A stretch of DNA of 64,000 nt from Thermoanaerobaculales bacterium (GTDB lineage Bacteria > Acidobacteriota > Thermoanaerobaculia > Thermoanaerobaculales > Sulfomarinibacteraceae). The stretch is from the NCBI GenBank assembly GCA_029287235.1, contig JARFRM010000224.1:41587-105586 (forward strand). Direction: 5' to 3'. This document shows positions 28,616-37,265 of the stretch, piece after piece. A program made the position numbers and the translations under genes. Within the stretch, counting starts at the first letter, position 1. Each line of letters begins with the position of its first letter. A model generated the notes under the pieces. The model worked only from the letters and a program-made list of their open reading frames with translations. It was not told the DNA's origin and ran no database searches.

Positions 28616-29608
28616 TCAGGACCCGACCTCGCCCGATTCATCGTCATCGGGGGAACCGGTCGTCGGCGCCGATGATCCATCGCCCTCGACCTCAGTCGAA
28701 TCGCCTGAAAGGCGCGCCGCAGCCCCGAGACCCACGGTCCGCAGGTGGAGATCCCGTTGGGGAAAGGGAATCTCGATCCCGTGTGCGGCCAGGGTGGTGT
28801 CGATCCCCACGCGGAGGTCGCTGGCGATTGCAACAAAATCGCCCCGAGTCCAAGCCCGGAGCTCGAAATCGAGCGAGCTGTCGCCGAAACCGGTGAAGAT
28901 GGTCGTGGGCTCGGGATCCTCCAAAACCTCGCTGTGGGCCCTCGCCACTCCGGTCAGCAGCTCGATGACCTTCTCGGCCGGGGTCCCGTAGGCCACCCCC
29001 ACCGGGATCTCCATCCGCCGTCGATCATCGCTCAAGGTCCAGTTGATGAGATTCTCCGAGATCAGGGTAGCGTTGGGGACGATGACCTCGGCGCCCTGCC
29101 AGGTGCCGACCACCGTCGCCCGGATGCCGATGTCCGTGACCCGACCGGAAACGTCCCCGATCTGGATCCTGTCACCGACGTTGATGGGCCGCCCGAAGAG
29201 CAGGATCAGACCGGAGACGAAATTGTTCACAGCATTCTGAAGACCGAAACCGATGCCCACGCCGAGGGCGCCGACGAGGATCGTCGCCCGGGAGAGATCG
29301 AGACCCGCCGCGCTGACGGCGATCACCACCCCAAGGGTCACGATGACATAGGTCGAGGTCTTGGAGATCGTCGCCGGAACTCCCTTGGGCAGATCGAGTC
29401 GCGGCAGAACGTCTTCGTCGAGGACAAAACTGGTGAACTGGGCAAGCTTGGTCGACAGCCAGATCACGACGATGAAGATCACCACGCTCGAGACCGAGAG
29501 GGAGAAGTCCCCGAGAGAGTACTCGGCAAGGATGACCTTCTCGAAGGAGGTCTTCACCCGGTCGAAGATTCCAAAGTGTTCGAGCGTGTATCCGGCCCAG
29601 GTCAACAC
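28616..29608 (-). CDS. MscS-family mechanosensitive channel, possibly 5'-truncated
   Basis: 330 residues from a GTG, the first start codon in the frame. The hallmark pore/TM3 and beta-domain are intact: GALGVGIGFGLQNAVNNFVSG and FGRPINVGDRIQIG. A C-terminal acidic tail (DDDESGEVGS) follows the vestibule domain. Upstream of the GTG, the same frame reads 16 more sensible codons (LLARKKVKLIKIIA) back to a TGA without any start, so a longer N-terminus was probably lost. A releasing channel for hypo-osmotic shock in the inner membrane. Confidence 0.85.
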   Translation of the reverse strand: MLTWAGYTLEHFGIFDRVKTSFEKVILAEYSLGDFSLSVSSVVIFIVVIWLSTKLAQFTSFVLDEDVLPRLDLPKGVPATISKTSTYVIVTLGVVIAVSAAGLDLSRATILVGALGVGIGFGLQNAVNNFVSGLILLFGRPINVGDRIQIGDVSGRVTDIGIRATVVGTWQGAEVIVPNATLISENLINWTLSDDRRRMEIPVGVAYGTPAEKVIELLTGVARAHSEVLEDPEPTTIFTGFGDSSLDFELRAWTRGDFVAIASDLRVGIDTTLAAHGIEIPFPQRDLHLRTVGLGAAARLSGDSTEVEGDGSSAPTTGSPDDDESGEVGS

Positions 29609-30097
29609 GGCGATGATCTTGATGAGCTTGACCTTTTTCCTCGCCAGTAGGTTAACTCAAACGCGACGGCACCATCGATCGGCTCTTCGCCCACTGGATC
29701 TTCGGCGAGGGTGCGATAGACACCAAGCCAAGGTGGTGCGTCATCCGCGACGTCCTCTAGTGGGTGGAGTGACGCGGTGGCTTGGGGGCTTGAGGTCTCG
29801 AGTTCTTCGGGTCTCGAGCGTCGCAAGCCGATGTTGGGAAGGGGCGCCTTGCTGAAACTGACCCGCTTCGGACCCAAATATCGTCTAATGGGGCACTCGC
29901 GAGGCGCGCGATGAGAGATCCGGATTCAGAAGCGCGCTTCTGAACCTGGTTTCTTCAGCGGTGTACCCGTGCGTTGCCAGACACCATATTGTCGGACAAA
30001 AAGAGAGCCAGGCACGCGCCGCCGCACGCACTCGGATCGTGTCCGGAGGCGGAAGGCGCGCAGCAGGCTTTGCCGGCGGCGGTGGACCGTATTGCAC
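29609..30097. other. Unexplained 489-bp intergenic region upstream of mscS
   Basis: Lies between two minus-strand genes. Holds the in-frame upstream extension of mscS, a short minus-strand ORF (29602-29877) of unknown status and degenerate AGCCAGGCAC-type repeat sequence near 30010. No RNA gene seen. Probably a rearrangement scar. Confidence 0.35.
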
Positions 30098-31426
30098 TCA
30101 TTCGGCCTTCGGCAGCGACCGGCTCAGAATGACGAACCCGAGAATCCCCGAGGTCAACGAGGCGAAAAGGATTCCGATCTTGGCGGCGGTGATGAGCGCC
30201 TCGTCGTTGAAGGCGAGATCGCTGACAAAGAGCGACATGGTGAAGCCGATTCCCGCGAGGCAACCGGCGCCCGCAACCTGGCCCCAGGTCACTCCCTCCG
30301 GCAACCGCCCTTTGCCGCTGCGAACCACCAACCAGCTCATGAGGGTGATCCCAAGGGGCTTGCCCAACACCAGCCCGGCGATGATTCCCAGCGCAAGTGG
30401 ACTCGCCAGAACCACCGTCAGGTTGCCACCGAGCGCCACCCCGGCGTTAGCCAACGCGAAGAGCGGCAGAATGATCCAGACTTGGACCGGATGGAGCGCG
30501 TGCTCAAGCATGAGCCCCGCGGGAAGCGCGTCGCCCGCGCCGGTGTGGACGAACTCGAGGGCGTAAAGCTGCTCACGGTCGGTCACGACGCAGCTCGAGG
30601 ACTCCTGCCGCAGCTTGAGTTTCTCGAGCACCTCCTCGGCATCCGAAACAAATCGTTTCGGGTTGGCCCTCGGCCGCACCGGGATCACCATGGCGAGGAG
30701 GATCCCGGCGATGGTGGCGTGCACACCCGAGGCGAAGACCGCGAGCCATACCGCGACCATTAGGATCAAGACGATGCCCCGGCGCTTGACCCGCAACCGG
30801 ACGACGGGGTAGAGAACGACCAGGAAGACCGCCGCAACGGCGAATGCGGCGATGTTGATCTGCTCGGTGTAGTAGAGCGCGATCACCGCCACCGCGCCCA
30901 GATCATCGGCAATGGCCAGGGCCGTGAGGAAGACCTTGAGCCCGAGGGGAACCCGTTTGCCGAAGATCGCCAAGACACCGAGGGCAAAGGCGATGTCGGT
31001 GGCCATTGGAATGCCCCAGCCACGTGCGGCCTCACCACCATAGTTGAGGAAAACAAAGAACAGGGCCGGCACCACCATGCCGCCAAGGGCGGCCGCCACC
31101 GGAAGGCTTGCCTTGTCAAAGGAGGAGAGCTCGCCCACCACCAGCTCGCGTTTGACCTCGAGCCCGACGACAAAGAAGAAGATCACCATCAGACCGTCGT
31201 TGATCCAGTGGTGGAGCGAGAGCTTGAAGACCGAATCTCCCCAGCCGACCCCGATGTAGGTGTGGAGCAAATCGTTGTAGGTCCCGGCCCACGGCGAGTT
31301 GGCCCAGATCAGAGCGGTGATCGTGCACGCCAGCAACAGAATGCTGCCCGTAACCTCGGAGTGAACGAACCACTCAAAGTAACCCACGAACGAGTTCCTG
31401 TTCGATCTGACTGACGAGCTTGCCAT
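30098..31426 (-). CDS. nhaA: NhaA Na+/H+ antiporter
   Basis: 442 residues from the ATG 4 bases after GGAGG; the ORF track start is 40 codons too early. Typical NhaA sequence with TM segments throughout: FFFVVGLEVKRELVVGEL, GIPMATDIAFALGVL and the paired transport aspartates in ALAIADDLGAVAVIA. Longer than the E. coli protein (388), with an extra loop before EFVHTGAGDALP. Exports Na+ in exchange for protons across the inner membrane. Divergent from the giant propeller gene. Confidence 0.95.
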   Translation of the reverse strand: MASSSVRSNRNSFVGYFEWFVHSEVTGSILLLACTITALIWANSPWAGTYNDLLHTYIGVGWGDSVFKLSLHHWINDGLMVIFFFVVGLEVKRELVVGELSSFDKASLPVAAALGGMVVPALFFVFLNYGGEAARGWGIPMATDIAFALGVLAIFGKRVPLGLKVFLTALAIADDLGAVAVIALYYTEQINIAAFAVAAVFLVVLYPVVRLRVKRRGIVLILMVAVWLAVFASGVHATIAGILLAMVIPVRPRANPKRFVSDAEEVLEKLKLRQESSSCVVTDREQLYALEFVHTGAGDALPAGLMLEHALHPVQVWIILPLFALANAGVALGGNLTVVLASPLALGIIAGLVLGKPLGITLMSWLVVRSGKGRLPEGVTWGQVAGAGCLAGIGFTMSLFVSDLAFNDEALITAAKIGILFASLTSGILGFVILSRSLPKAE

Positions 31427-31725
31427 CTTTCCTCCGCTCGGGCTGTTTCGATGAATGATACGCCATCTAGGATCACCTCTCCCGCTTTGTGCTTGGTGTC
31501 TCCGTGGTTGCGACGTTTTGATGGAATCTGCGTGATCTGCGGGCAATATGCGATGGTGCGATGGGTCAATCCTGAGATGGCCATCGCGATGTTCTTGGCG
31601 ACCTTTGCGCCTTTGCGGTGAAACTGCGATGAGTGGATCTGTCGCTCAAATGGCCACGCATAAGAGCCGCAGTTTTGTTAGTCTGATTTTCCGCGGAGCC
31701 GGAATTCCGCCACGGAGGAAGCCAC
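31427..31725. repeat. Divergent intergenic region with degenerate dispersed repeat, copy 2
   Basis: Contains GTGTCTCCGTGGTTGCGACG, GATCTGCGGGCAATATGCG and GCGACCTTTGCGCCTTTGCGGTG, related to phrases at 24.95 and 47.8-48.16 kb. It also has to hold the nhaA and propeller-gene promoters. GGAGGAAG precedes the propeller ATG. Confidence 0.45.
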
Positions 31726-34700
31726 ATGATAAGAATCGCCGTCGCGTTGACCATTGTCGCGCTTGTTCTGCCCGTCTACGCCGTCGCCGCGGAGGAGGGC
31801 GACGACACGGGAATGACCGCCAAGGCCTTCAAGGGCCTCGAGCTGCGCAATATCGGACCAGCCCTCATGTCGGGCCGCATCGCCGACATCGCCATCCACC
31901 CGACGGACCACAGCATCTGGTATGTCGCGGTGGGCTCGGGCGGCGTGTGGAAGACCGTCAACGCAGGCACCACCTGGGAGCCCATTTTCGATGACGAGTC
32001 GGTCTACTCCACAGGGTGTGTCGTCATTGACCCATCCAATCCACACACCGTGTGGGTCGGCACAGGTGAGAATGTCGGCGGCCGCCACGTGGGCTTTGGC
32101 GATGGCATCTATCGAAGCACCGATGGCGGTGCCAACTGGACCAACATGGGTCTCGGCGACACCCAACACCTGTCCGAGATCATCATCCACCCCGAGGACT
32201 CGAATATCCTGTGGGTCGCTGCGCAGGGGCCGCTGTGGTCACCAGGCGGCGAACGCGGGCTTTTCAAGAGCACCGACGGCGGCGACACCTGGACCAATAT
32301 CCTGTCCGCGGGCGAGTGGACCGGGGTCACCGATGTGGTCATGGATCCGCGCGATCCGGATGTCCTCTATGCCGCCACCTGGCAGCACCACCGGACCGTG
32401 GCCGCGGTGATGGACGGCGGACCCGAGACCGGGATCCACCGAAGCACCGATGGCGGCGAAAGCTGGACCGAGCTCACCGAGGGCCTGCCCAAGGGCAACA
32501 TGGGCAAGATCGGTCTCGCCATCTCGCCGCAGAAACCGGATGTGGTCTATGCCGCCATCGAGCTCGACAACCGCACGGGCGGGGTTTGGCGATCGGCCGA
32601 TCGCGGCGCCGCGTGGACCAAGCGATCCGATGCGGTGGCCGGCGCCACCGGTCCCCACTACTACCAGGAACTCGTGGCCAGCCCGCATGCTTTTGACCGG
32701 ATCTATCTGATGGATGTCCGGATCCAGGTCTCCGATGACGGCGGCGCGACCTTCCGCCGGCTGAAGGAGGAGTCCAAGCACTCGGACAATCACGCCCTGG
32801 CCTTCCTGCCCGACGACCCCGACTATCTCCTCGCGGGCACCGACGGCGGGCTGTACGAGACTTTCGATCTCGCCGAGAACTGGCGCTACGTAGCAAACCT
32901 CCCGGTGACTCAGTTCTACAAGCTGGCGGTGGATGACACCGAGCCCTTCTACAACGTATATGGCGGCACCCAGGACAACAACACCCAGGGTGGCCCGGTG
33001 CGCACCGCCAGTGTCAACGGGATCCGCAACGCCGACTGGTTCATCACCCTCTTCGCCGACGGCCATCAGCCCGCGGTGGAGCCCGGCAACCCGAACATCG
33101 TCTACTCCGAGTGGCAGGAGGGCAATCTGACCCGGACCGACCGCGCCACCGGCGGGATCGTCTACATCCAGCCCCAGCCCGAGCCCGGCGATCCACCCGA
33201 GCGCTTCAACTGGGATGCGCCCATCCTCATCAGCCCGCACTCGCCGACCCGGGTCTATTACGGCTCGCAAAGGGTGTGGCGGTCGGATGACCGGGGCGAC
33301 AGTTGGGCTCCGGTGAGCCCCGATCTGACCAAGGATGAAGACCGGATGTTGCTGCCGGTGATGGGCCGCCAGTGGAGCTCCGACGCCACCTGGGACTTCG
33401 GCGCAATGTCGGTCTACAACACCATCACCTCACTGGCCGAATCGCCCGTGACCGAGGGTGTGCTCTGGGCGGGCACCGATGACGGGCTCATCCAGGTGAG
33501 CTCCGATGGCGGGTCCAACTGGACCGCCATCGCGGTGGGTGATTTGCCGGGGGTCCCCGATACGGCTTTCGTCAATGACATCAAGGCCGATCTCTTCGAC
33601 TCGGACACCGCCTATGTGTCCCTCGACAACCACAAGTACGGCGACTTCTCACCCTATCTGGTCAAGACAACCGACCGCGGCAAGAGCTGGCGGTCCATGG
33701 CCGGCGATCTGCCCGACCGGCACCTCGTGTGGCGGCTGGTCCAGGATCACGTCGAGGCCGACCTCTTCTTCCTGGCCACCGAGTTCGGGATCTTCTTCAC
33801 CATCGACGGCGGCGGGCAGTGGATCAAGCTCGAAGGCGGAGCGCCGACCATCTCGTTCCGCGATCTTGCCATCCAGCGTCGCGAGAACGACCTCGTGGGC
33901 GCTTCCTTCGGCCGTGGGTTCTATGTCCTCGACGACTACACCCCGCTGCGCGAGGTCACCGACGAGGTCCTCGCCTCGGAGGCGCATCTCTTCAAGGTCA
34001 AGGACGCTCTGTGGTACACCCAGCGCCGAACCCTCGGCCAGGGAGGTCAGGCCGCCCAGGGCGCCGGCTATTTCATCGCCGAGAACCCACCCTTCGGAGC
34101 TGTCTTCACCTACCACCTCGCCGATGGCCTGACGACGCTCAAGAAGGAGCGACGCGAGGCCGAGAAGAAGCTCGAGAAGGAGGGGGCGGACACACCCTAT
34201 GCCGGATTCGATGCGCTCGAGACCGAGCGCCGGCAACCCGAACCGGCGATCCTGCTGACCATCCGAAACGCCGATGGCGACGTTGTCCGGACCGTCACAG
34301 GCCCGGCCAAGAAGGGCTTCCACCGGGTCGCCTGGGATCTGCGTTACCCCACCACCAAGGCCGTCGAGCTCATCAGGAGCGAGCCGAACCCGTGGGAGCG
34401 AGGCGGCGGCGGCCACAAGGCGCCTCCGGGGAGCTACACCGTCACCCTCTCCAAGCGAGTGGATGGTGAGGCCACAGTGCTCGCTGGACCGACACCGTTC
34501 GAGGTCGTGCGGGTCTTCCCGGGCTCGCTCGAGGGTACCGATCCCGCCGATGCTGCCCGATATATGGCCCGGGTGGCCGAGCTCCGGCGCGCTGCGACCG
34601 CCGCAGACGAGGCTCTCAAGAACGGTTTCGGCCGGGTCGAGAGACTTTCCGAGGCCCTCGGTCGATCCACCATCGATCCCGGGACCTTGGACACCGAACT

Positions 34701-35013
34701 GGAGGCGATCAGACAGCGGCTCCATGACATCGACGCCAGGCTCAGTGGCAATCGGTCCGCCGCGTCGTTCAACGTTCCGCAGACGCCCACCGTCTCCCGC
34801 CGTCTCCGAGTCGCCGGTTTCAGCGATGGTCAGTCGGACTACGGTCCGACGCCGCACCACCGGCGCCAGCTCGAGATCGCCGAGACCGAGTTCGCCGGAA
34901 TCCTCCCCGAGCTCAAGCAACTGCTCGAGATCGGTCTGCCCGCGCTTGAGGCGGAAATGGAGGCGGCCGGTGTGCCGTGGAGCCCGGGCCGACCGCTGCC
35001 CGGCGTGAACTGA
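31726..35013 (+). CDS. Giant sortilin/VPS10-type beta-propeller exported protein
   Basis: 1095 residues, signal peptide ending VYAVAA. The first ~700 residues are BNR/sortilin-like propeller repeats with Asp-box motifs: STDGGANWTN, STDGGDTWTN, STDGGESWTE, SSDGGSNWTA, TDRGKSWRSM. A C-terminal region (from about 760) has a beta-sandwich with FHRVAWDLRY and then helical stretches. Such proteins are often named glycosyl hydrolase, but no catalytic acid/nucleophile pair is evident, so binding or scaffolding is equally likely. A hairpin follows the stop. Confidence 0.85.
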   Translation: MIRIAVALTIVALVLPVYAVAAEEGDDTGMTAKAFKGLELRNIGPALMSGRIADIAIHPTDHSIWYVAVGSGGVWKTVNAGTTWEPIFDDESVYSTGCVVIDPSNPHTVWVGTGENVGGRHVGFGDGIYRSTDGGANWTNMGLGDTQHLSEIIIHPEDSNILWVAAQGPLWSPGGERGLFKSTDGGDTWTNILSAGEWTGVTDVVMDPRDPDVLYAATWQHHRTVAAVMDGGPETGIHRSTDGGESWTELTEGLPKGNMGKIGLAISPQKPDVVYAAIELDNRTGGVWRSADRGAAWTKRSDAVAGATGPHYYQELVASPHAFDRIYLMDVRIQVSDDGGATFRRLKEESKHSDNHALAFLPDDPDYLLAGTDGGLYETFDLAENWRYVANLPVTQFYKLAVDDTEPFYNVYGGTQDNNTQGGPVRTASVNGIRNADWFITLFADGHQPAVEPGNPNIVYSEWQEGNLTRTDRATGGIVYIQPQPEPGDPPERFNWDAPILISPHSPTRVYYGSQRVWRSDDRGDSWAPVSPDLTKDEDRMLLPVMGRQWSSDATWDFGAMSVYNTITSLAESPVTEGVLWAGTDDGLIQVSSDGGSNWTAIAVGDLPGVPDTAFVNDIKADLFDSDTAYVSLDNHKYGDFSPYLVKTTDRGKSWRSMAGDLPDRHLVWRLVQDHVEADLFFLATEFGIFFTIDGGGQWIKLEGGAPTISFRDLAIQRRENDLVGASFGRGFYVLDDYTPLREVTDEVLASEAHLFKVKDALWYTQRRTLGQGGQAAQGAGYFIAENPPFGAVFTYHLADGLTTLKKERREAEKKLEKEGADTPYAGFDALETERRQPEPAILLTIRNADGDVVRTVTGPAKKGFHRVAWDLRYPTTKAVELIRSEPNPWERGGGGHKAPPGSYTVTLSKRVDGEATVLAGPTPFEVVRVFPGSLEGTDPADAARYMARVAELRRAATAADEALKNGFGRVERLSEALGRSTIDPGTLDTELEAIRQRLHDIDARLSGNRSAASFNVPQTPTVSRRLRVAGFSDGQSDYGPTPHHRRQLEIAETEFAGILPELKQLLEIGLPALEAEMEAAGVPWSPGRPLPGVN

Positions 35014-35037
35014 CCGAAGAGTGCTTCAGACGATACA

Positions 35038-35059
35038 GGGGAGGGCCTGAGCCCTCCCC
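35038..35059 (+). terminator. Terminator-like hairpin after propeller gene
   Basis: GGGGAGGGC-CTGA-GCCCTCCCC, a 9-bp perfect stem 25 bp after the stop, with no T-run. The tetraloop differs from that of the 28.1 kb hairpin but the G/C-rich stem style is the same. Confidence 0.55.
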
Positions 35060-35086
35060 CGAGCGATGTCCATCGTTGTTGTCCGA

Positions 35087-35203
35087 TCAGTCCGTCAGGC
35101 TGATGGTGACCTTGCCTACGTGGCCGAACCGGACCTCGGAGCGGGGCCCGACGGCGGCGTTGAACTCAGAAGTCGTGTCGCTGACCTCGCGACGAAACCT
35201 CAT
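35087..35203 (-). pseudogene. Short C-terminal gene fragment, unknown family
   Basis: Thirty-eight in-frame codons ending SEVRFGHVGKVTISLTD and a stop, with believable codon use for this genome. The frame stays open about four codons further upstream to a TAG. It looks like the tail of a lost gene. No family recognised; low certainty. Confidence 0.3.
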
Positions 35204-35289
35204 GAATACTTCGGGCTAGCACCTCCAGCAAAAGGCAGGATGACCGACGGTTCGTTGGCAGGGCTTGACCGTTCGCGGTCCTCGGAAGG

Positions 35290-35586
35290 CTATGGCTGCA
35301 GGCAGAACTCGAGGCGCCGGCCACAGGCCCGCACCCACCGATTCATGAACTCGACTGTGGGGTTGGATGTCCATTTCTCGGCTCGGGCGACGCCTTGCTG
35401 AGAGATTCCGAGTTTGGCTGCGAGCTGCGCTTGAGTGAACCCCGCTTCGGTGCGGACGGTGCGAAGCAGGTAGCCGGGCACATTTGCCTCTCGGTTGGGG
35501 AGTTTGCCCCAATCTCGCAGTTGTCGCCATTCGACGAAGGACCGCGGACGCCTGCGGGTGAGGAATGGGGTCTTGACCGTGTCCAC
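35290..35586 (-). CDS. XRE-family helix-turn-helix protein
   Basis: 98 residues. HTH at about residues 45-75 (TQAQLAAKLGISQQGVARAEKW), then SNPTVEFMNRWVRACG, a conserved tail in small XRE regulators that accompany nucleotidyltransferase-like toxins. The GTG start shares its first base with the stop of the upstream nucleotidyltransferase fragment (TAGTG), so the two were co-translated. The toxin-like partner is truncated, so this may be an orphaned antitoxin or regulator. Confidence 0.75.
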   Translation of the reverse strand: MDTVKTPFLTRRRPRSFVEWRQLRDWGKLPNREANVPGYLLRTVRTEAGFTQAQLAAKLGISQQGVARAEKWTSNPTVEFMNRWVRACGRRLEFCLQP

Positions 35587-35774
35587 TAGGTGACTTCAGC
35601 AGGGCCGTTGTTTGCCCACATCTCGAGCGTTTCGAGTTGCCGCCGCACAGAGGCAGGGACTGAACCGACAAAGTCAAAATCCCCGGTCGTGTAGGCCCCG
35701 CCGGTCAGGATCTCAACTGCAGCGCCCCCGACCAGCACCGGGGTAGGACTTTCCTCCGAGAACAGCCCCTGCAC
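35586..35774 (-). pseudogene. Truncated nucleotidyltransferase (MNT/AbiEii-like)
   Basis: 62 codons from the first in-frame GTG. VLVGGAAVEILTGG and TTGDFDFV are the GG...DxD nucleotidyltransferase signature, but the frame stops soon after, where family members run to about 200 residues. About 27 sensible in-frame codons precede the GTG (FTEFDEILCLPDG), also without an earlier start. Both ends look damaged. The family often pairs with XRE regulators as toxin-antitoxin-like or abortive-infection modules. Confidence 0.6.
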
Positions 35775-35931
35775 CCAGGCTGCGGTTGCCGCTGTCCGCT
35801 GCGGTCCGTCCGGAAGACAGAGGATTTCGTCGAATTCCGTAAAAACAACATATAAGTTGTATTCTCAGTTGTCAATCAGGGCATGGAATCGGCCAACGGA
35901 TGCAGGGTTCAGGATTCAGGATGCGGGATGG
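35775..35931. repeat. Heptamer-type degenerate tandem repeat
   Basis: Near 35904 GGTTCAG-GATTCAG-GATGCGG-GATGGGT reads as a 7-base periodic tract directly beside the 149-bp palindromic element. Similar 7-base tracts occur at 38.2-38.3 and 42.6-42.7 kb. Nothing else is seen here. Confidence 0.4.
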
Positions 35932-36080
35932 GTAGGGTGAGCCTGGGCCCACCTTCAGAGTCCTTGAAGGACTCATGGCGTTGTACGAAGTCCGACAACC
36001 CTGACGTGTGCGACCGTGGACTGGCGTGCAACGCCACACCCCCGTAAACGACACTGAAGATGGGCCCAGGCCCACCCTAC
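35932..36080. repeat. 149-bp palindromic element, copy A
   Basis: Terminal inverted repeats of about 31 bp: left end GTAGGGTGAGCCTGGGCCCA, right end its near-complement finishing in CCCACCCTAC. The reverse complement of the whole element aligns without gaps to copy B at 40323-40471, about 80% identical by eye. It encodes nothing convincing. MITE- or REP-like, non-autonomous by appearance. Confidence 0.8.
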
Positions 36081-36152
36081 AATCGCACCTCGCGACTCGC
36101 TTTGATCGGCGGCGAGAATCCGGTCGAGAGAGGTCCCAACGTCCCCAAGCCC

Positions 36153-36569
36153 TCAAGCTTTCGGTGTGGGTCTCTTCAGGGTCTCTTTCAGGAACTCGAC
36201 ATTTTCACGGAGTTCGCCGGTGGAGCGCTGCCAGATGCCGGACAGGGGCTGCAGTCGTTTGGTGCCGACGACCACGGCGAGGGCGCCGATGATGATTCCG
36301 ATGACGGCGCTTGTGAGCATGGCGCCCCAGATCGGGAACTCCGCCAACTCGACGAGGGCGTAGGCCAGGCCGACCATGAGCAGCGGAAGGCTGCTGGTAG
36401 CGATGACGACGCCGACGGCCGCCAGCACCAGTTTCGGCGCCGCCTTGCGGGCCATTTCCCGGCCATCGGCCCGGAAGAGCTGAAGCTGCAGATCCGCAAG
36501 CGCGAGGATGTCGTGCACCAGCATCCGGGTGTTTGACTGCAGCTCGTTGAGAGGCGATTCGTCGCTCAT
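36153..36569 (-). CDS. YqjE/holin-superfamily membrane protein
   Basis: 138 residues: a cytoplasmic amphipathic N-terminus (LVHDILALADLQLQLFRAD), two TM segments at about 45-70 and 80-105, and a charged tail. The pattern fits the phage holin family/YqjE (Holin_3_6) group that accompanies YqjD/ElaB-like proteins. Third gene of an overlapping trio: its ATG overlaps the upstream stop by 4 bases (ATGA). Possibly ribosome- or stress-related membrane association; no direct evidence. Confidence 0.75.
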   Translation of the reverse strand: MSDESPLNELQSNTRMLVHDILALADLQLQLFRADGREMARKAAPKLVLAAVGVVIATSSLPLLMVGLAYALVELAEFPIWGAMLTSAVIGIIIGALAVVVGTKRLQPLSGIWQRSTGELRENVEFLKETLKRPTPKA

Positions 36570-36766
36570 CTACGTTTCGCTGCCAGGCCGACGCCCACGC
36601 CCAGCGCGAGGCCGAGACACAGCGAGAGTTCGGGGTGTTCGACGACCCAAGCGGTGGCCGAACGGCCATATTCAATCGCCCGGTGTTGAACGAGATCCAT
36701 CGGCGACTCTGCCGGCGGATCTGGGTCCACGACAACGCTGGGTTCATCGTGTGTTGCGTCATTCAT
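36566..36766 (-). CDS. Small YqjD/ElaB-like membrane-anchored protein
   Basis: 66 residues from the ATG encoding MNDATHDEPS, overlapping the upstream gene by 8 bp. A hydrophilic N-terminus is followed by one C-terminal glycine-rich TM (LCLGLALGVGVGLAAKRR), the arrangement of DUF883/ElaB-type tail-anchored proteins. The middle gene of the trio. Confidence 0.7.
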   Translation of the reverse strand: MNDATHDEPSVVVDPDPPAESPMDLVQHRAIEYGRSATAWVVEHPELSLCLGLALGVGVGLAAKRR

Positions 36767-37220
36767 CGCCGTTACCTTCCGTGGCGGGTCCTGCCTCATC
36801 ATCGGCGGTGAAGAAACCACCAAGGACACCGCCAAGGGTTCTGCTCAGATGGGCCATCGCAGCACGTTTTGCGGTGGCGGCGAGCATCGACCTCAGCACA
36901 TCGGTGTTGGAATCTTCGCTTTGGTCGTCGGGGTCACCGCCGGTCGTCTTGGTTCGCCCGGGAACAATGGCATATCCGATCACCGCCGCCGTGGTCACAG
37001 AGACCCACGGATAGCGCTTCACATAGAACCGCCAATCACTCAGTTCCTTGGTTTGGGTCACAACTTCGTCGGAGCGCTCGTGGATCTGCCGCCGCGTGGT
37101 CGCCATCTGTTCTTGGATCTCGTCGGCGGTCAAAACCACCTCTGCGGCGGGTTCGGCCGCGGTGGTCACCTCCGGCGGCCCGTCGACGGAAGGGGACGAT
37201 TCAATTGATTGGTCGTTCAC
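36759..37220 (-). CDS. DUF3618-like membrane-associated protein
   Basis: 153 residues, GTG start. After an acidic N-terminus, ADEIQEQMATTRRQIHERSDEV matches the DUF3618 signature (IxxxIexTRxxi), followed by a weak TM (WVSVTTAAVIGYAIVPG) and a second hydrophobic patch. First gene of the trio; such proteins commonly precede YqjE-like holin-family genes. Confidence 0.72.
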   Translation of the reverse strand: MNDQSIESSPSVDGPPEVTTAAEPAAEVVLTADEIQEQMATTRRQIHERSDEVVTQTKELSDWRFYVKRYPWVSVTTAAVIGYAIVPGRTKTTGGDPDDQSEDSNTDVLRSMLAATAKRAAMAHLSRTLGGVLGGFFTADDEAGPATEGNGDE

Positions 37221-37265
37221 TTTCCTAGTATGCGCGAGAATAGCCGATTTGCGAATCCCCGGCGG

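Noticed and set aside
31726-35013. Calling the giant propeller a glycosidase
   Set aside because: Asp-box repeats alone do not show catalysis and I see no sialidase arginine triad.
35932-36080. Palindromic element A as a structured regulatory RNA or attC site
   Set aside because: No integrase or cassette core sites nearby, and an inverted second copy makes a repeat element more likely.
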